64,000 bases of DNA from DASRDZ01 sp035569495 (GTDB lineage: Bacteria; Chloroflexota; Dormibacteria; Aeolococcales; Aeolococcaceae). The translations under genes and the position numbers were made by a program. Location of the stretch: the NCBI GenBank assembly GCA_035569495.1, contig DATMMX010000038.1, positions 124,001 through 188,000 of the forward strand. Reading direction: 5' to 3'. Positions 7,438-16,451 of this stretch are shown here, one piece after another; position 1 is the stretch's first letter; each line of letters opens with the position of its first letter. The notes beneath the pieces were generated by a model. That model was not told where the DNA came from and made no database searches. It saw nothing but the letters and a program-made list of their open reading frames with translations.

Positions 7438-9888
7438 TTGTCTCGCCAGTACAGGAACGTGCCGTCGCGACGCGTCGCCGGCAGCCTCTTCGCCGCCGGG
7501 CTCGCCGGCCTGGTCGCGCTGGTGGCGGGCAGCTCGGTGGTGGCCCGGGCGGACAGCTCGGCCGTCGCCGTCGACCGGCAGAACTACACCGTGAGCGCAC
7601 CTGCCGACCCGTACAACAACGACACGACCGCCATCCACGTGGGCGTCACTGCGGGCAGCGAGACGGCCGACAGCTACGTCCACCTGGAGCTCGATGGCCT
7701 GCCCGGCGGCGCCGTGCCCACGGGCGGCACGCTGACGCTGCGCCCGGTCACCGATCTGCAGCCGAGCGCACAGGACAACCAGAACCCCGCCAACGCCACG
7801 GTCATCCTCGAAGCCTGCGTGCTCGCCACCGAGCAACCGGCCAGCTTCGACCCCAAGAACCCGCCGGCCTCCGACTGTCCCGCGGCCACCTCGGTCGGCA
7901 GGCTCCAGCCTGACGGCTCCTGGACTTTCGACCTGGCCACGCTGATGCCCAAGTGGAAGGCCCACAACACCGGCGCCGAGATCCGGCCGGTCTACGGACC
8001 GACCGATACCTGGTCGATCGGCTTCAACGTCAGCCTGACCACCGCGACGGTCGACTACACCGTGCCGGGCCAGACGGCGACGCAGACCACCCAACCCACC
8101 ACGCCGCCGGCCACCGTGATCCACAGCGGCGGCGGCGTCACCACCTACGTGGCCCCCCCGGCCGCCACCAACCCGCCCGCAGCGCCCACTCCGGCGGCCC
8201 CCGCCTCCCCCGCCCCCGCCGCCGCGGCGGTTGCCCCGGCCGGGCCGCCCGGCGCCACCACCGTCGCGGTGACCACCACCGACGCCCTCGCCGCCCACTG
8301 GCCGCTGGTCCTGCTCGGCGGCCTGCTGCTCGGTGCCCTGCTGCTCGCCCGGCCACTCACCGCCGCCACGGCGGCGGGCGCGTTCAAGCTCGGCGTGCTC
8401 AGCCAGCTGCGCAGCCACCCGCGCGCCTTCGCGGTCAGTGCCGTCGCGCTCGCCTGGTGCACCACCTACAGCGCCTACGCCGCCGCGGTGGGGCCGACCG
8501 CGACCCACTACGAGAGCCGCTCCCCCGCCACGGCCGCCGCGCCGCAGGCCACTGCCACACCGGGCACCGGCAGCGCCACGGCCGCGCCCGGCGCCGCCCC
8601 GGGCGCCACCGCCGCGCCTGGCAGCGCCGCCGCGCAGGCCGCCGCCAGCACCCCGGGCAGCTACGAGACCGTCAACGGCGTGCAGGTCTTCGTGCCCGCC
8701 AACGGAGCCCCTCCGGTGGCTCAGCTCTTCTCCCCCGCCGAGGACCACATCGGCATCACCGACACCGAGATCCACCTCTGCGCCCACGCCGCGCTGACCT
8801 TCGGCAAGGCCTTCAACACCAACCCCAGCGACTTCCAGGTCTTCTGGCAGTACGTCAACGACCACGGCGGCATCAACGGCCGCAAGGTGACCATCGACTT
8901 CCAGGACGACGGCTACCAGTCCGGCCAGGCGGTGCAGGCGGCGCAGACCTGCTACGACGAGAACCCCGCGCTGCTGGTCGGCGGCATCGGCTTCGACCAG
9001 ATCCCCGCCGTGCGCGCCTGGGCCGAGCAGCACCACGAGCTGTACATCCACCACGACGCCGCCGTGGAGGGCACGGGCGGCCAGCGCTACAGCTTCAGCG
9101 CGCTGCCCAGCGTCGAGGCGCTCGGCGAGATGTTCGCCCAGATGGTGATCAAGAACCACCCCGGGCAGAAGGTCGGCATCCTCTACCGGCAGAGCAGCAA
9201 CTGGGATCCCGGGCGCATCGCCTTCGACAACTACCTCAAGTCGCACGGCCACGGCGACATGCTCGGCCCCGAGATCCCGGTTCAGGCCAACCAGGGCAGT
9301 TACTCCTCGGAGATCGCCCAGCTCCAGGCGCAGGGCGTGCAGGTGGCCTGGGCCTGGGAGAACGCCCTGGCCGCCACCGAGATGATCAAGCAGGCGCGCG
9401 GCCAGAACTACAAGAACGTGGTCTGGATGGTGTTCCCCTTCAACATCACCCTGCAGGGCCTCACCCAGGACGATGCCATCAACCCGCCGATCGAGGGCGT
9501 CGCCGCCTGGCCCGCTTACACCAACGGCGACTACAGCGGCCCCTACGCCGCCTACGCCGGCGACATCCACGAGTTCGAGCGCGAATACGCGCAGTACGAC
9601 TCCGGTGCCAACCTGGCCGGTCCCGGCGGCGACCTGCTCTTCCTCGCCTGGACCGAGTTCAAGGGACTGGCGGACATCCTGCAGCAGTGCGGCCGCGACT
9701 GCACGCGCAACAAGATCGCGGGCGTGATGCTGAGCGGCTATCACAAGACGGTGTCGCCCAACTGCGACGTCGACTTCAGCCGCGGCGACCCCCATCACGG
9801 CGGCTACCTGATGGAGATCTGGAAGACCGCCGCGTTCGGCAGCGCCGCGGAGTGGCAGCCGGTGCGGCGCTGCGTCGACAAGCTGTGA
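7438..9888 (+). CDS. Membrane-anchored substrate-binding protein of a branched-chain-type ABC importer, with extra N-terminal domain
   Basis: An 816-residue protein, about twice the usual size. The start is taken as TTG at 7438 because AAGGAGAAGG lies just before it and a signal peptide follows at once. Residues about 35-220 form an extracellular beta-rich domain I cannot name. A Pro/Ala linker leads to two hydrophobic helices (about 287-315 and 326-350), a second Ala/Pro linker, and then a type I periplasmic binding domain (about 437-816) of the LivJ/Peripla_BP_6 kind (H-I-G-I-T-D-T-E-I start, D-D-G-Y and G-G-I-G-F blocks). LivJ proteins are normally soluble or lipid-anchored; here the binding domain is tethered by transmembrane helices. 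First gene of the importer operon. Confidence 0.85.
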   Translation: MSRQYRNVPSRRVAGSLFAAGLAGLVALVAGSSVVARADSSAVAVDRQNYTVSAPADPYNNDTTAIHVGVTAGSETADSYVHLELDGLPGGAVPTGGTLTLRPVTDLQPSAQDNQNPANATVILEACVLATEQPASFDPKNPPASDCPAATSVGRLQPDGSWTFDLATLMPKWKAHNTGAEIRPVYGPTDTWSIGFNVSLTTATVDYTVPGQTATQTTQPTTPPATVIHSGGGVTTYVAPPAATNPPAAPTPAAPASPAPAAAAVAPAGPPGATTVAVTTTDALAAHWPLVLLGGLLLGALLLARPLTAATAAGAFKLGVLSQLRSHPRAFAVSAVALAWCTTYSAYAAAVGPTATHYESRSPATAAAPQATATPGTGSATAAPGAAPGATAAPGSAAAQAAASTPGSYETVNGVQVFVPANGAPPVAQLFSPAEDHIGITDTEIHLCAHAALTFGKAFNTNPSDFQVFWQYVNDHGGINGRKVTIDFQDDGYQSGQAVQAAQTCYDENPALLVGGIGFDQIPAVRAWAEQHHELYIHHDAAVEGTGGQRYSFSALPSVEALGEMFAQMVIKNHPGQKVGILYRQSSNWDPGRIAFDNYLKSHGHGDMLGPEIPVQANQGSYSSEIAQLQAQGVQVAWAWENALAATEMIKQARGQNYKNVVWMVFPFNITLQGLTQDDAINPPIEGVAAWPAYTNGDYSGPYAAYAGDIHEFEREYAQYDSGANLAGPGGDLLFLAWTEFKGLADILQQCGRDCTRNKIAGVMLSGYHKTVSPNCDVDFSRGDPHHGGYLMEIWKTAAFGSAAEWQPVRRCVDKL

Positions 9889-9921
9889 GGCGCGCTGCGC
9901 GCAGTTCCTCCCCTTCGGGGA
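9889..9921 (+). promoter_or_regulatory. Tandem small hairpins between binding-protein and permease genes
   Basis: GCGCG-CTG-CGCGC is followed at 9909-9921 by TCCCC-TTC-GGGGA, which can fold as a cUUCGg tetraloop hairpin. In ABC operons such elements often protect or partly terminate the binding-protein mRNA so that it is made in excess. That role is inference. Confidence 0.4.
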
Positions 9922-9931
9922 CCGGCTTCGC

Positions 9932-10822
9932 ATGATCACCGCACTGATCATCGGCGTCGTCCAGGGCGGTATGTACGGGCTGCTCGCCCTCGGACTGGTG
10001 CTGGTCTACAAGGGCTCGCGGGTGCTCAACTTCGCCCAGGCGGAGATCGGCACGGTCAGCCTGTTCCTCGCCTACTGGCTGGTCACCGAGCACCACCTGC
10101 CGTGGATCGTCGGCGCGGTCTGCGCGCTGCTGCTCGGCGCGGCCATCGCCATGGTCTTCGAGCGCGTCATCGTCCGCCCGATGGGCAGCGCGCCGCGGCT
10201 CAGCGTCGCCGTCGCCACCATCGGTTTGCTGACCCTGCTGCTGTCACTGGAGCTGCTCCAGTTCGGGCCGTCGCCCCGGGTCCTGCCGCCGCCCATCGAC
10301 GGCCTCGGCCTGCACATCGCCAGCGTCTACGTCAGCCCCACGCAGCTCATCTCGCTCGGCGCGGTGGCGGTGATCGGCGCCGGTCTGGCGCTCTTCCTGC
10401 GCCGCACCGACTTCGGGCTCGGCGTGCTCGCCGCCGCCGAGGACCCCACCGCGGTGCGGCTGGTCGGCGTGCGCCTCTCCCACGTCAGCGCCTTCACCTG
10501 GGGCGTGTCGGGCGCGCTGAGCGCGCTGGCGGCGCTGTTCATCGCGCCGTCGCTGGGCGTGTTCACCCCGGGCGTGATCGGTGCGCCGCTGTTCGTCGCG
10601 TCGCTCGCCGGTGCGCTGCTCGGAGGCATGTCCAGCCTGCCCGGGGCCTTCGTCGGCGGCATCGCCATCGGCGTGCTGGAGGCGCTCACCAAGTTCTTGG
10701 TGATCTCGCGCAACCTCAGCGCCACCATTCCCGGCGGGGAGAGCATCGCCATCTTCGCGGTGATCCTGATCGTGCTGCTGGTGCGACCGCAGGGCATCCT
10801 GGGCCGGAGGGCCGCGGCATGA
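9932..10822 (+). CDS. livH: Branched-chain-type ABC transporter permease (LivH family)
   Basis: A 296-residue inner membrane protein with about eight hydrophobic segments and LivH hallmarks: G-L-V-L-V-Y-K-G-S-R-V-L-N-F-A-Q near the N-terminus, the E-R-V-I-V-R-P segment and A-L-L-G-G-M-S-S-L-P-G-A-F-V-G-G near the C-terminus. With the LivM-LivG fusion and LivF it forms the translocation pore. Its stop codon overlaps the next start (ATGA). The operon content suggests the cargo may be a hydroxyacid such as 3-hydroxybutyrate rather than an amino acid; that is inference, since HAAT-family importers carry many small organic acids and amides. Confidence 0.9.
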   Translation: MITALIIGVVQGGMYGLLALGLVLVYKGSRVLNFAQAEIGTVSLFLAYWLVTEHHLPWIVGAVCALLLGAAIAMVFERVIVRPMGSAPRLSVAVATIGLLTLLLSLELLQFGPSPRVLPPPIDGLGLHIASVYVSPTQLISLGAVAVIGAGLALFLRRTDFGLGVLAAAEDPTAVRLVGVRLSHVSAFTWGVSGALSALAALFIAPSLGVFTPGVIGAPLFVASLAGALLGGMSSLPGAFVGGIAIGVLEALTKFLVISRNLSATIPGGESIAIFAVILIVLLVRPQGILGRRAAA

Positions 10823-12762
10823 CCGCGCTGGCGACGAGCGGCAGCGGCAGCGACGCGAACACGCCGCAGCCGCAGAGCCCGCGCGCCGCGCTGCAGGCGC
10901 TGTGGAACAGCGTGATGACACCGCGCCGGGCCAACATCGCGCTGTGGGCGGTGCTGCTCGCGGCGCTGCCGCCGATCACCGAGCGGGCCATGCCCCACCT
11001 GTTCACCTCGGGCAAGCTGCAGACCCTCGACGTCGCCGCCTGCTTCGCCGTCGCCGCGCTGGCGCTCAACGTGCTGGTCGGCTACGCGGGACAGATGTCG
11101 CTGGGCCACGCCGCCTTCATGGGCGTCGGCGCCTTCACCAGCGGCCTCATCGTCGGTCGCTACGGACTGTCGATGGCGGTGGGCGTCCCCGCCGCCGCGC
11201 TCTTCGGCGGAATCGTGGCCCTGCTGCTGGGCATTCCCGCACTGCGGCTGCGCGGGCTGTACCTGGCCATCACCACCATCGCCTTCGGCGTCGCATTGCA
11301 GCTCTCCATCCTGCGCATCCCCTGGATCAGCGGCGGCAACGCGGGCGTGGTCCTGCCGCGCCGCGTCGCCGGCAACCTCCAGCTCATCGACAACGCCGAC
11401 TGGCTGGCCGTGCTGCTCGTCGTGCTGCTGGTGGTCTGGCTGCTCGACACCAATGTGATGCGCAGCAAGGTGGGTCGCGCCTTCCGCGCCATTCGCGAGG
11501 ACGAGGGCGTGGCCCAGTCGTTCGCGGTCAACGTGGTCACCTACAAGCTGACCGCGTTCGTCATCTCCGGCGCGCTCGCCGGCGTCGCCGGCGCGCTCTA
11601 CGGCCACACCATCGGCCAGGCCAACAGCGACCCGTTCTCCTACGAGCTGTCGCTGCAGCTCATCATCATGGTGGTGGTCGGCGGACTGGGCAGCCGCTCC
11701 GGCGTGGTCGCCGCGGCCTTCTTCTTCCAGGTCTTCCCCGCGGTGATGCCGGCGTGGTTCAACGGCTACCAGGTGCCCATCGGCGCCGCGCTGTTGATGT
11801 ACACGGTGGCGCGCCACCCCGACGGGCTGGCCGGTGCGCTGCGCGAGGCGCGTGAGCGTCGCGAGATGCGGCGCATGCGCGGCGGCGCAGGCGACGACGA
11901 CGACGAGGACATCGAGGAACGCGGCCGGCTGCCCAAGCTGCCCGCGCTGCCACGGCCGTCGACGCTGCCGCCGCGTCCCGAGGTGGCGGGGGGTACGGTG
12001 CTGAGCGCCCGCAACGTCAGCGTGCGGTTCGGCGGGTTGCAGGCAGTGGACGACGTGTCGCTCGACGTGCCGCGCGGCCGCATCGTCGGCCTGATCGGCC
12101 CCAACGGCGCGGGCAAGACGACGCTGTTCAACGCCCTCAGCGGCCACATCCGCCCGCAGCGCGGTGAGATCACCTTCATGGGCCAGGACGTCAGCGACCT
12201 GGCCCCGCACCGCCGCGCCGCCCTGGGCATGAGCCGCAGCTTCCAGCTCATCGGCCTGGCCAAGTCGATGACGGTGCTCGACAACATGCTGCTCGCCCAG
12301 CACGTCCTCGGCCGCTATGACATCGGCTCCGCGCTCGCCTACCTGCCGCGCACCGCGCGCGTCGAGCGCGAGCTGACTGAGCGCGCCCACCAGGCCATCG
12401 CCGCGCTCGGCTTCGAGCGCTTCACCGACACCCCGGTGCGCAGCCTGTCGCACGGACAGCAGCGCATCGTCGAGCTCGGCTGCCTGCTGGTCACCGACCC
12501 CGAATTGCTGATGCTCGACGAGCCCAGCGCGGGCATGTCGCCCGGCGCGGCGGAGAACCTCGCCGTGCGCCTGCGCGAGCTGCGCGACGAGCAGGCGCGC
12601 ACCGTGCTGCTCATCGAGCACAACATCCCCCTGGTCCTGGACGTGTGCGACGAGATCTACGTGCTCAACTCCGGCGCGGTGCTGGCCAGCGGCCCCACCG
12701 AGACCATCGCCCGACGCCCCGAGGTGATCGGCGCCTACTTCGGCGAGGCGGTGCCCGCATGA
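10819..12762 (+). CDS. Fused LivM permease - LivG ATPase of ABC importer
   Basis: A 647-residue fusion, starting at an ATG that overlaps the livH stop. Residues about 30-345 are LivM-like: multi-helix, with L-N-V-L-V-G-Y-A-G-Q-M-S-L-G-H-A-A-F and A-I-R-E-D-E. An acidic/basic linker (G-D-D-D-D-E-D-I-E-E at about 355) leads to an ATPase domain from about 395: Walker A GPNGAGKTT (about 427-435), signature LSHGQQR (about 544) and Walker B LLMLDEPSAG (about 563). LivM-LivG fusions occur in actinobacteria and relatives; the fusion fixes permease-ATPase pairing. It serves with LivH and LivF. Confidence 0.9.
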   Translation: MTALATSGSGSDANTPQPQSPRAALQALWNSVMTPRRANIALWAVLLAALPPITERAMPHLFTSGKLQTLDVAACFAVAALALNVLVGYAGQMSLGHAAFMGVGAFTSGLIVGRYGLSMAVGVPAAALFGGIVALLLGIPALRLRGLYLAITTIAFGVALQLSILRIPWISGGNAGVVLPRRVAGNLQLIDNADWLAVLLVVLLVVWLLDTNVMRSKVGRAFRAIREDEGVAQSFAVNVVTYKLTAFVISGALAGVAGALYGHTIGQANSDPFSYELSLQLIIMVVVGGLGSRSGVVAAAFFFQVFPAVMPAWFNGYQVPIGAALLMYTVARHPDGLAGALREARERREMRRMRGGAGDDDDEDIEERGRLPKLPALPRPSTLPPRPEVAGGTVLSARNVSVRFGGLQAVDDVSLDVPRGRIVGLIGPNGAGKTTLFNALSGHIRPQRGEITFMGQDVSDLAPHRRAALGMSRSFQLIGLAKSMTVLDNMLLAQHVLGRYDIGSALAYLPRTARVERELTERAHQAIAALGFERFTDTPVRSLSHGQQRIVELGCLLVTDPELLMLDEPSAGMSPGAAENLAVRLRELRDEQARTVLLIEHNIPLVLDVCDEIYVLNSGAVLASGPTETIARRPEVIGAYFGEAVPA

Positions 12763-13541
12763 GCGCCGACACCGTGCTGCTCGAGCTGCGCGACGTGCGC
12801 GCCGGGTTCGGCTCGCAGACGGTGCTGCACGGCGTCAGCCTGCAGGTGCGCGAGGGCGAGATCGCCGGCATCTTCGGACTCAACGGCGCCGGCAAGAGCG
12901 TGACCATGAAGGTGGTCGCCGGCATCGTGCCCGCGCGCCGCGGAGATGTGGTCATGGATGGCCGCAACATCACCACCGTCGCGCCCGAGGACCGGGTCGC
13001 TCTGGGCATGGCCCATGTCCCCCAGGGGCGCCAGGTCTTCCCCGGGCTCACCGTGGAGCAGAACCTGCGCCTGGGCGGCTACCGCCTGCGCCGCCGCGAC
13101 AAGCGCCGCTACGGCGAGGCCCTGCAGCGCACCCTCGACCGCTTCCCCATCCTCGCCGAGCGCCGCGCCCAGCTCGCCGGCAGCATGAGCGGCGGCCAGC
13201 AGGCCTCGCTGGCGGTGGCCCGCGCGCTGGTGTCCGACCCGCGCATCGTGCTCGTCGACGAGCCGAGCGCCGGCCTGGCGCCCAAGACCGTCGAGGAGCT
13301 GTTCGAGACGCTGCGCGAGGTCAACCGCAGCGGCGTCACCATGCTCATGGTCGAGCAGAACGTGACCTTCGGGCTGCGCCTGGTGGACACTGCCAACATC
13401 ATGCAGCGCGGCCGCATCGTCTACGCGGGGCCGGTGGCCGACCTCGACCAGGAGCGCGTCGCCGAGCACCTCGGCGTCGGCCGCCTGCTCGGCCGCGGGC
13501 TCAGCGCCGCGGTGCAGTCGCACGAGGCGGCGGCGCGATGA
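12759..13541 (+). CDS. livF: Branched-chain-type ABC transporter ATPase (LivF family)
   Basis: A 260-residue cytoplasmic ATPase whose ATG overlaps the preceding stop. Walker A is GLNGAGKS (about 40-47), the signature is S-G-G-Q-Q (about 145) and Walker B is I-V-L-V-D-E-P-S-A-G. H-V-P-Q-G-R-Q-V-F-P is a typical LivF block. The C-terminus is extended by about 20 residues ending Q-S-H-E-A-A-A-R. It pairs with the LivG half of the upstream fusion. Its stop overlaps the start of the PucR-type regulator. Confidence 0.92.
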   Translation: MSADTVLLELRDVRAGFGSQTVLHGVSLQVREGEIAGIFGLNGAGKSVTMKVVAGIVPARRGDVVMDGRNITTVAPEDRVALGMAHVPQGRQVFPGLTVEQNLRLGGYRLRRRDKRRYGEALQRTLDRFPILAERRAQLAGSMSGGQQASLAVARALVSDPRIVLVDEPSAGLAPKTVEELFETLREVNRSGVTMLMVEQNVTFGLRLVDTANIMQRGRIVYAGPVADLDQERVAEHLGVGRLLGRGLSAAVQSHEAAAR

Positions 13542-14797
13542 GTGCGATGATCGACACCGTGCCTGGCGACGGAACCGGCGACCGGCTGCGCGCCATCGCC
13601 TCGCCGCGCGCGGTGCGCATGCTCCGCGAGATCGCCGACCGCCGCGCCTCCGAGTGCGACCGCATCGCCGGCGCCATGTTCACCGCCTACCGCGCCGAGA
13701 TCCCCGCCTACGCGGTGCTGGAGGACCCCGTCCTCTGCGACGACGTGCTCACCGTGTCGGCGGCGATGGTGCGCGCCTGGCTCGACGTGATGTCGACCGG
13801 CGAGGCGGTCAGCAGGGAGCGGCTCACCCCGATGCTCGAAGGCGCCCGCCGCCGCGCCGCCCAGGGGATCGACCTGCACTCGATGCTGCGCGCCTACCGC
13901 GTCGGGGTGCGGGTGATGTGGCGCGAGCTGGTCAGCGCACCCGAGTGGCAGAGCCACGCGCTGCAGGCGGCGATGCCGCAGATCGCCGAGTGGGCGCTCG
14001 ACTTCGCCGACCGCATGAACACCGAGGTCGCCGCCGTGTACCTCGACGAGATGGCCCACGTCGCCCTCGAGCGCGAGCACCGCCGCTCGGCGCTGCTCAC
14101 CGTGGTGCTGGCCGGTCCGGTCACCGACGCCGAGGGTCCCGAGGAGCTCGACGTTCCCCATGTCGTGGTTGTCGCGCGCGTCGCCGACGACCTGCCGCTG
14201 GCGCAGCTCGAACGCATCGGCGAGGCGCTGGAGAAGCAGGCGAGCGCGTTGCTCTGGACGGTCCGCCATCGTGGCGTCATCGCGGCGGTGCCCGTCCCGC
14301 AAGGAGTGACCCGCGTGCAGCTCATGCGACTGCTCGCCGGATTGCTGGACACAGAAGGCATCCTCGCCGTCGCCGCGGGCGGCACCGCGCGCGGCGCCCG
14401 CGAGACGCGCGGCAGCTACAGCGAGGCGATGGAGTCGCTGCGCGCCGGCTCGGTGCTGCTGGCGGGCACGGCCCAGGTGTACGACTTCCAGGAGCTCGCC
14501 CCCTTCATCGCCCTGCTGGCCCGTCCCGACCAGGCGCGCCGCTTCGTCGCCACCGCGCTCGACCCGCTCGGCGAATTGGTCGATCGTCCCTGGGTGGTGC
14601 CGACGCTGGAGGCGTACATCGCGCGCCAGGGCCGCACCAAGGAGGCCGCCGCGCAGCTCGGCGTGCACCTCAACACCGTCAAGTACCGGCTGCGCGAGCT
14701 GCGCGCGGCCTGCGGGCCGACCCTGGCCGACGGCGAGCGCGCCACCACGCTGCTGCTCGCCCTCAAGGTGCGTCGCCTGCTGGAGGTGGAGCCGTGA
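13538..14797 (+). CDS. PucR/CdaR-family transcriptional regulator
   Basis: A 419-residue regulator. The C-terminal helix-turn-helix (about 355-415: L-E-A-Y-I-A-R-Q-G-R-T-K-E-A-A-A, then L-G-V-H-L-N-T-V-K-Y-R-L) is the PucR C-terminal HTH. The middle holds a GGDEF-like CdaR domain of the degenerate kind and the first 180 residues are helical and unnamed, probably the ligand sensor. It is encoded inside the operon (ATGA overlap with livF, GTGA overlap with the next gene), so it probably senses the imported compound or its catabolite and controls the same operon. Confidence 0.85.
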   Translation: MSAMIDTVPGDGTGDRLRAIASPRAVRMLREIADRRASECDRIAGAMFTAYRAEIPAYAVLEDPVLCDDVLTVSAAMVRAWLDVMSTGEAVSRERLTPMLEGARRRAAQGIDLHSMLRAYRVGVRVMWRELVSAPEWQSHALQAAMPQIAEWALDFADRMNTEVAAVYLDEMAHVALEREHRRSALLTVVLAGPVTDAEGPEELDVPHVVVVARVADDLPLAQLERIGEALEKQASALLWTVRHRGVIAAVPVPQGVTRVQLMRLLAGLLDTEGILAVAAGGTARGARETRGSYSEAMESLRAGSVLLAGTAQVYDFQELAPFIALLARPDQARRFVATALDPLGELVDRPWVVPTLEAYIARQGRTKEAAAQLGVHLNTVKYRLRELRAACGPTLADGERATTLLLALKVRRLLEVEP

Positions 14798-15654
14798 TCG
14801 ACACCGATTCCGGCGTGCAGGTCCTCGATCTCGCTTTGCCCAGCGGGCGTTTGCACGCCGAGCGCCGCGGACCGCAGGACGGACCGCTGGTGATCGGCGT
14901 GCCCGGCATCACCGCCAACCTGCGCAGCTTCGACGCGCTGGCGCCGGTGCTCGCGCGCGCGGGCCTGCAGGTGCTGGTGCTCGACCTGCGCGGGCGCGGG
15001 CACAGCGAGGTGACCCCGCAGGGCACGTACGGCTGGCCGGCGCACGCGCGCGACATCGCTGCGGTCGCGGATGCGCTGGGCGTGGAGCGCTTCGACGTGG
15101 TCGGCTACTCCATGGGCGGGTTCGTCGGCATGCAGCTTGCCGCGGACTTCCCCGACCGGGTGCGCCGCCTGATCACCGTCGACGCCCTGGGCGCGCCCGA
15201 GCCGGAGTCGCTGCCGCCGATCATGGCCGCGTCGCAGCGGCTCGGCGTGGTCTTCCCCGACGCCGCAACGTATGTCGCCACCGTGCGTTCCAGCGCCGCG
15301 ATCGAGCAGTGGGGCGACCTGTGGCAGGGGCACTACGAGTACGAGCTGCAGGACGCGCCCGGCGGAGGTGTGATCTCGCGCACCTCGCGCGACGCGGCTG
15401 CCGAGGACGGCGCCTACGGCGCGATGGCGGTTGCAACGCTGCCCGAGCTGTGGTCGCGCATCGCCTGCCCGGTGCTGCTGGTGCGCGCCGCGCGCCCGAT
15501 CGTCCCCGGTGCGGGGTACATCGTCCCCGCGGCGGACCGGGACCGGCTGGGCACGCTGATCCCCGGCGCGCGCAGCGTCGAGGTCGACGCCAACCACTAC
15601 GGCATCATCGCCCACCCCGGCGCGGCGGCGGCGATCCTGGAGTTCCTGACATGA
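14794..15654 (+). CDS. Alpha/beta hydrolase
   Basis: A 286-residue cytoplasmic hydrolase starting at a GTG that overlaps the regulator's stop. The nucleophile elbow is G-Y-S-M-G-G (Ser106); L-R-G-R-G-H-S precedes it, and the C-terminal N-H-Y-G supplies the His. The acid is probably an Asp late in the chain, not certain. The family includes esterases, lactonases and haloperoxidase-like enzymes. Placed directly before 3-hydroxybutyrate dehydrogenase, an intracellular 3-hydroxybutyrate dimer or oligomer hydrolase is an attractive guess, but the sequence alone does not show it. Confidence 0.8.
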   Translation: MIDTDSGVQVLDLALPSGRLHAERRGPQDGPLVIGVPGITANLRSFDALAPVLARAGLQVLVLDLRGRGHSEVTPQGTYGWPAHARDIAAVADALGVERFDVVGYSMGGFVGMQLAADFPDRVRRLITVDALGAPEPESLPPIMAASQRLGVVFPDAATYVATVRSSAAIEQWGDLWQGHYEYELQDAPGGGVISRTSRDAAAEDGAYGAMAVATLPELWSRIACPVLLVRAARPIVPGAGYIVPAADRDRLGTLIPGARSVEVDANHYGIIAHPGAAAAILEFLT

Positions 15655-16451
15655 GCGGCAAGAACGGGCAGGTGGTTCGCGGCGGTCCGTCCCCGGTGGA
15701 GGGGCGGCGCGCCCTGGTCACCGGCGCGGCCTCGGGCATCGGCCTGGCGGTGGCGCGACACCTCGGCGCCCGCGGCGCTCACGTGGTGCTCAGCGACCTG
15801 CCCGGCGAGCGCCTCGACGCCGCCGCCGCGTCGGTCGTCGATGGCGTCGCGGTGGCCGCCGACCTCAGCGTCCGCGACGACGTCCACCGCCTCGCCGACG
15901 AGGTCGGCGATGTGGACATCCTCGTCAACAACGCGGGGCTGCAGCACGTCAGCCCGGTCGAGGAGTTCGACGAGGCGAGGTGGGCGCTGCTCCTGGAGGT
16001 GATGCTCACCGCGCCCTTCGTGCTCATCCGCCAGCTCCTGCCGTCGATGTACGAGCGCGGCTGGGGACGCATCATCAACATCGCCAGCGTGCACGGCCTG
16101 GTGGCCTCGCCGTACAAGGCGGCGTACGTGTCGGCCAAGCACGGCATCGTCGGCCTGACCAAGACGGTGGCCCTGGAGGCGGCGGCGCGCTGCCCCGACG
16201 TCACCGTGCACGCGGTGTGCCCGTCCTACGTGCGCTCGCCGCTGGTCGAGGGGCAGATCGCCGACCAGGCGCGCATCCACGGCATGGCCGAGGACGAGGT
16301 GCTGGAGAAGGTGATGCTCACCCGCAACGCCGTGCGCCGGCTCATCGAGCCCGAGCAGGTCGCCGAGTCCGTCGAGTTCCTCTGCGGCGATGGCGCCTGG
16401 TCGATGACCGGCAGCGTGCTCAGCCTCGATGCGGGATGGCTCGCCCACTGA
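15651..16451 (+). CDS. bdhA: 3-hydroxybutyrate dehydrogenase (short-chain dehydrogenase)
   Basis: A 266-residue classical SDR. The nucleotide site is T-G-A-A-S-G-I-G (24-31), N-N-A-G is at 93-96 and the catalytic residues are Ser146, Tyr159 and Lys163. Features particular to D-3-hydroxybutyrate dehydrogenases are visible: S-V-H-G-L-V-A-S-P-Y-K-A-A-Y-V-S-A-K, then P-S-Y-V-R-S-P-L-V-E-G-Q-I-A-D-Q-A, and a late C-G-D-G-A-W-S-M-T-G. The enzyme oxidises 3-hydroxybutyrate to acetoacetate with NAD+. It overlaps both neighbours (ATGA and TGATG), so it is translated with a secreted polyester-hydrolase-like protein and an importer. Confidence 0.85.
   Translation: MSGKNGQVVRGGPSPVEGRRALVTGAASGIGLAVARHLGARGAHVVLSDLPGERLDAAAASVVDGVAVAADLSVRDDVHRLADEVGDVDILVNNAGLQHVSPVEEFDEARWALLLEVMLTAPFVLIRQLLPSMYERGWGRIINIASVHGLVASPYKAAYVSAKHGIVGLTKTVALEAAARCPDVTVHAVCPSYVRSPLVEGQIADQARIHGMAEDEVLEKVMLTRNAVRRLIEPEQVAESVEFLCGDGAWSMTGSVLSLDAGWLAH

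Noticed and set aside
6760..9951. Reverse-strand frame of 1063 codons opposite the binding-protein gene
   Set aside because: Its composition (G-G-G-R, V-A-V-G runs) is that of an antisense shadow in high-GC DNA, and the plus strand encodes a recognisable binding domain.
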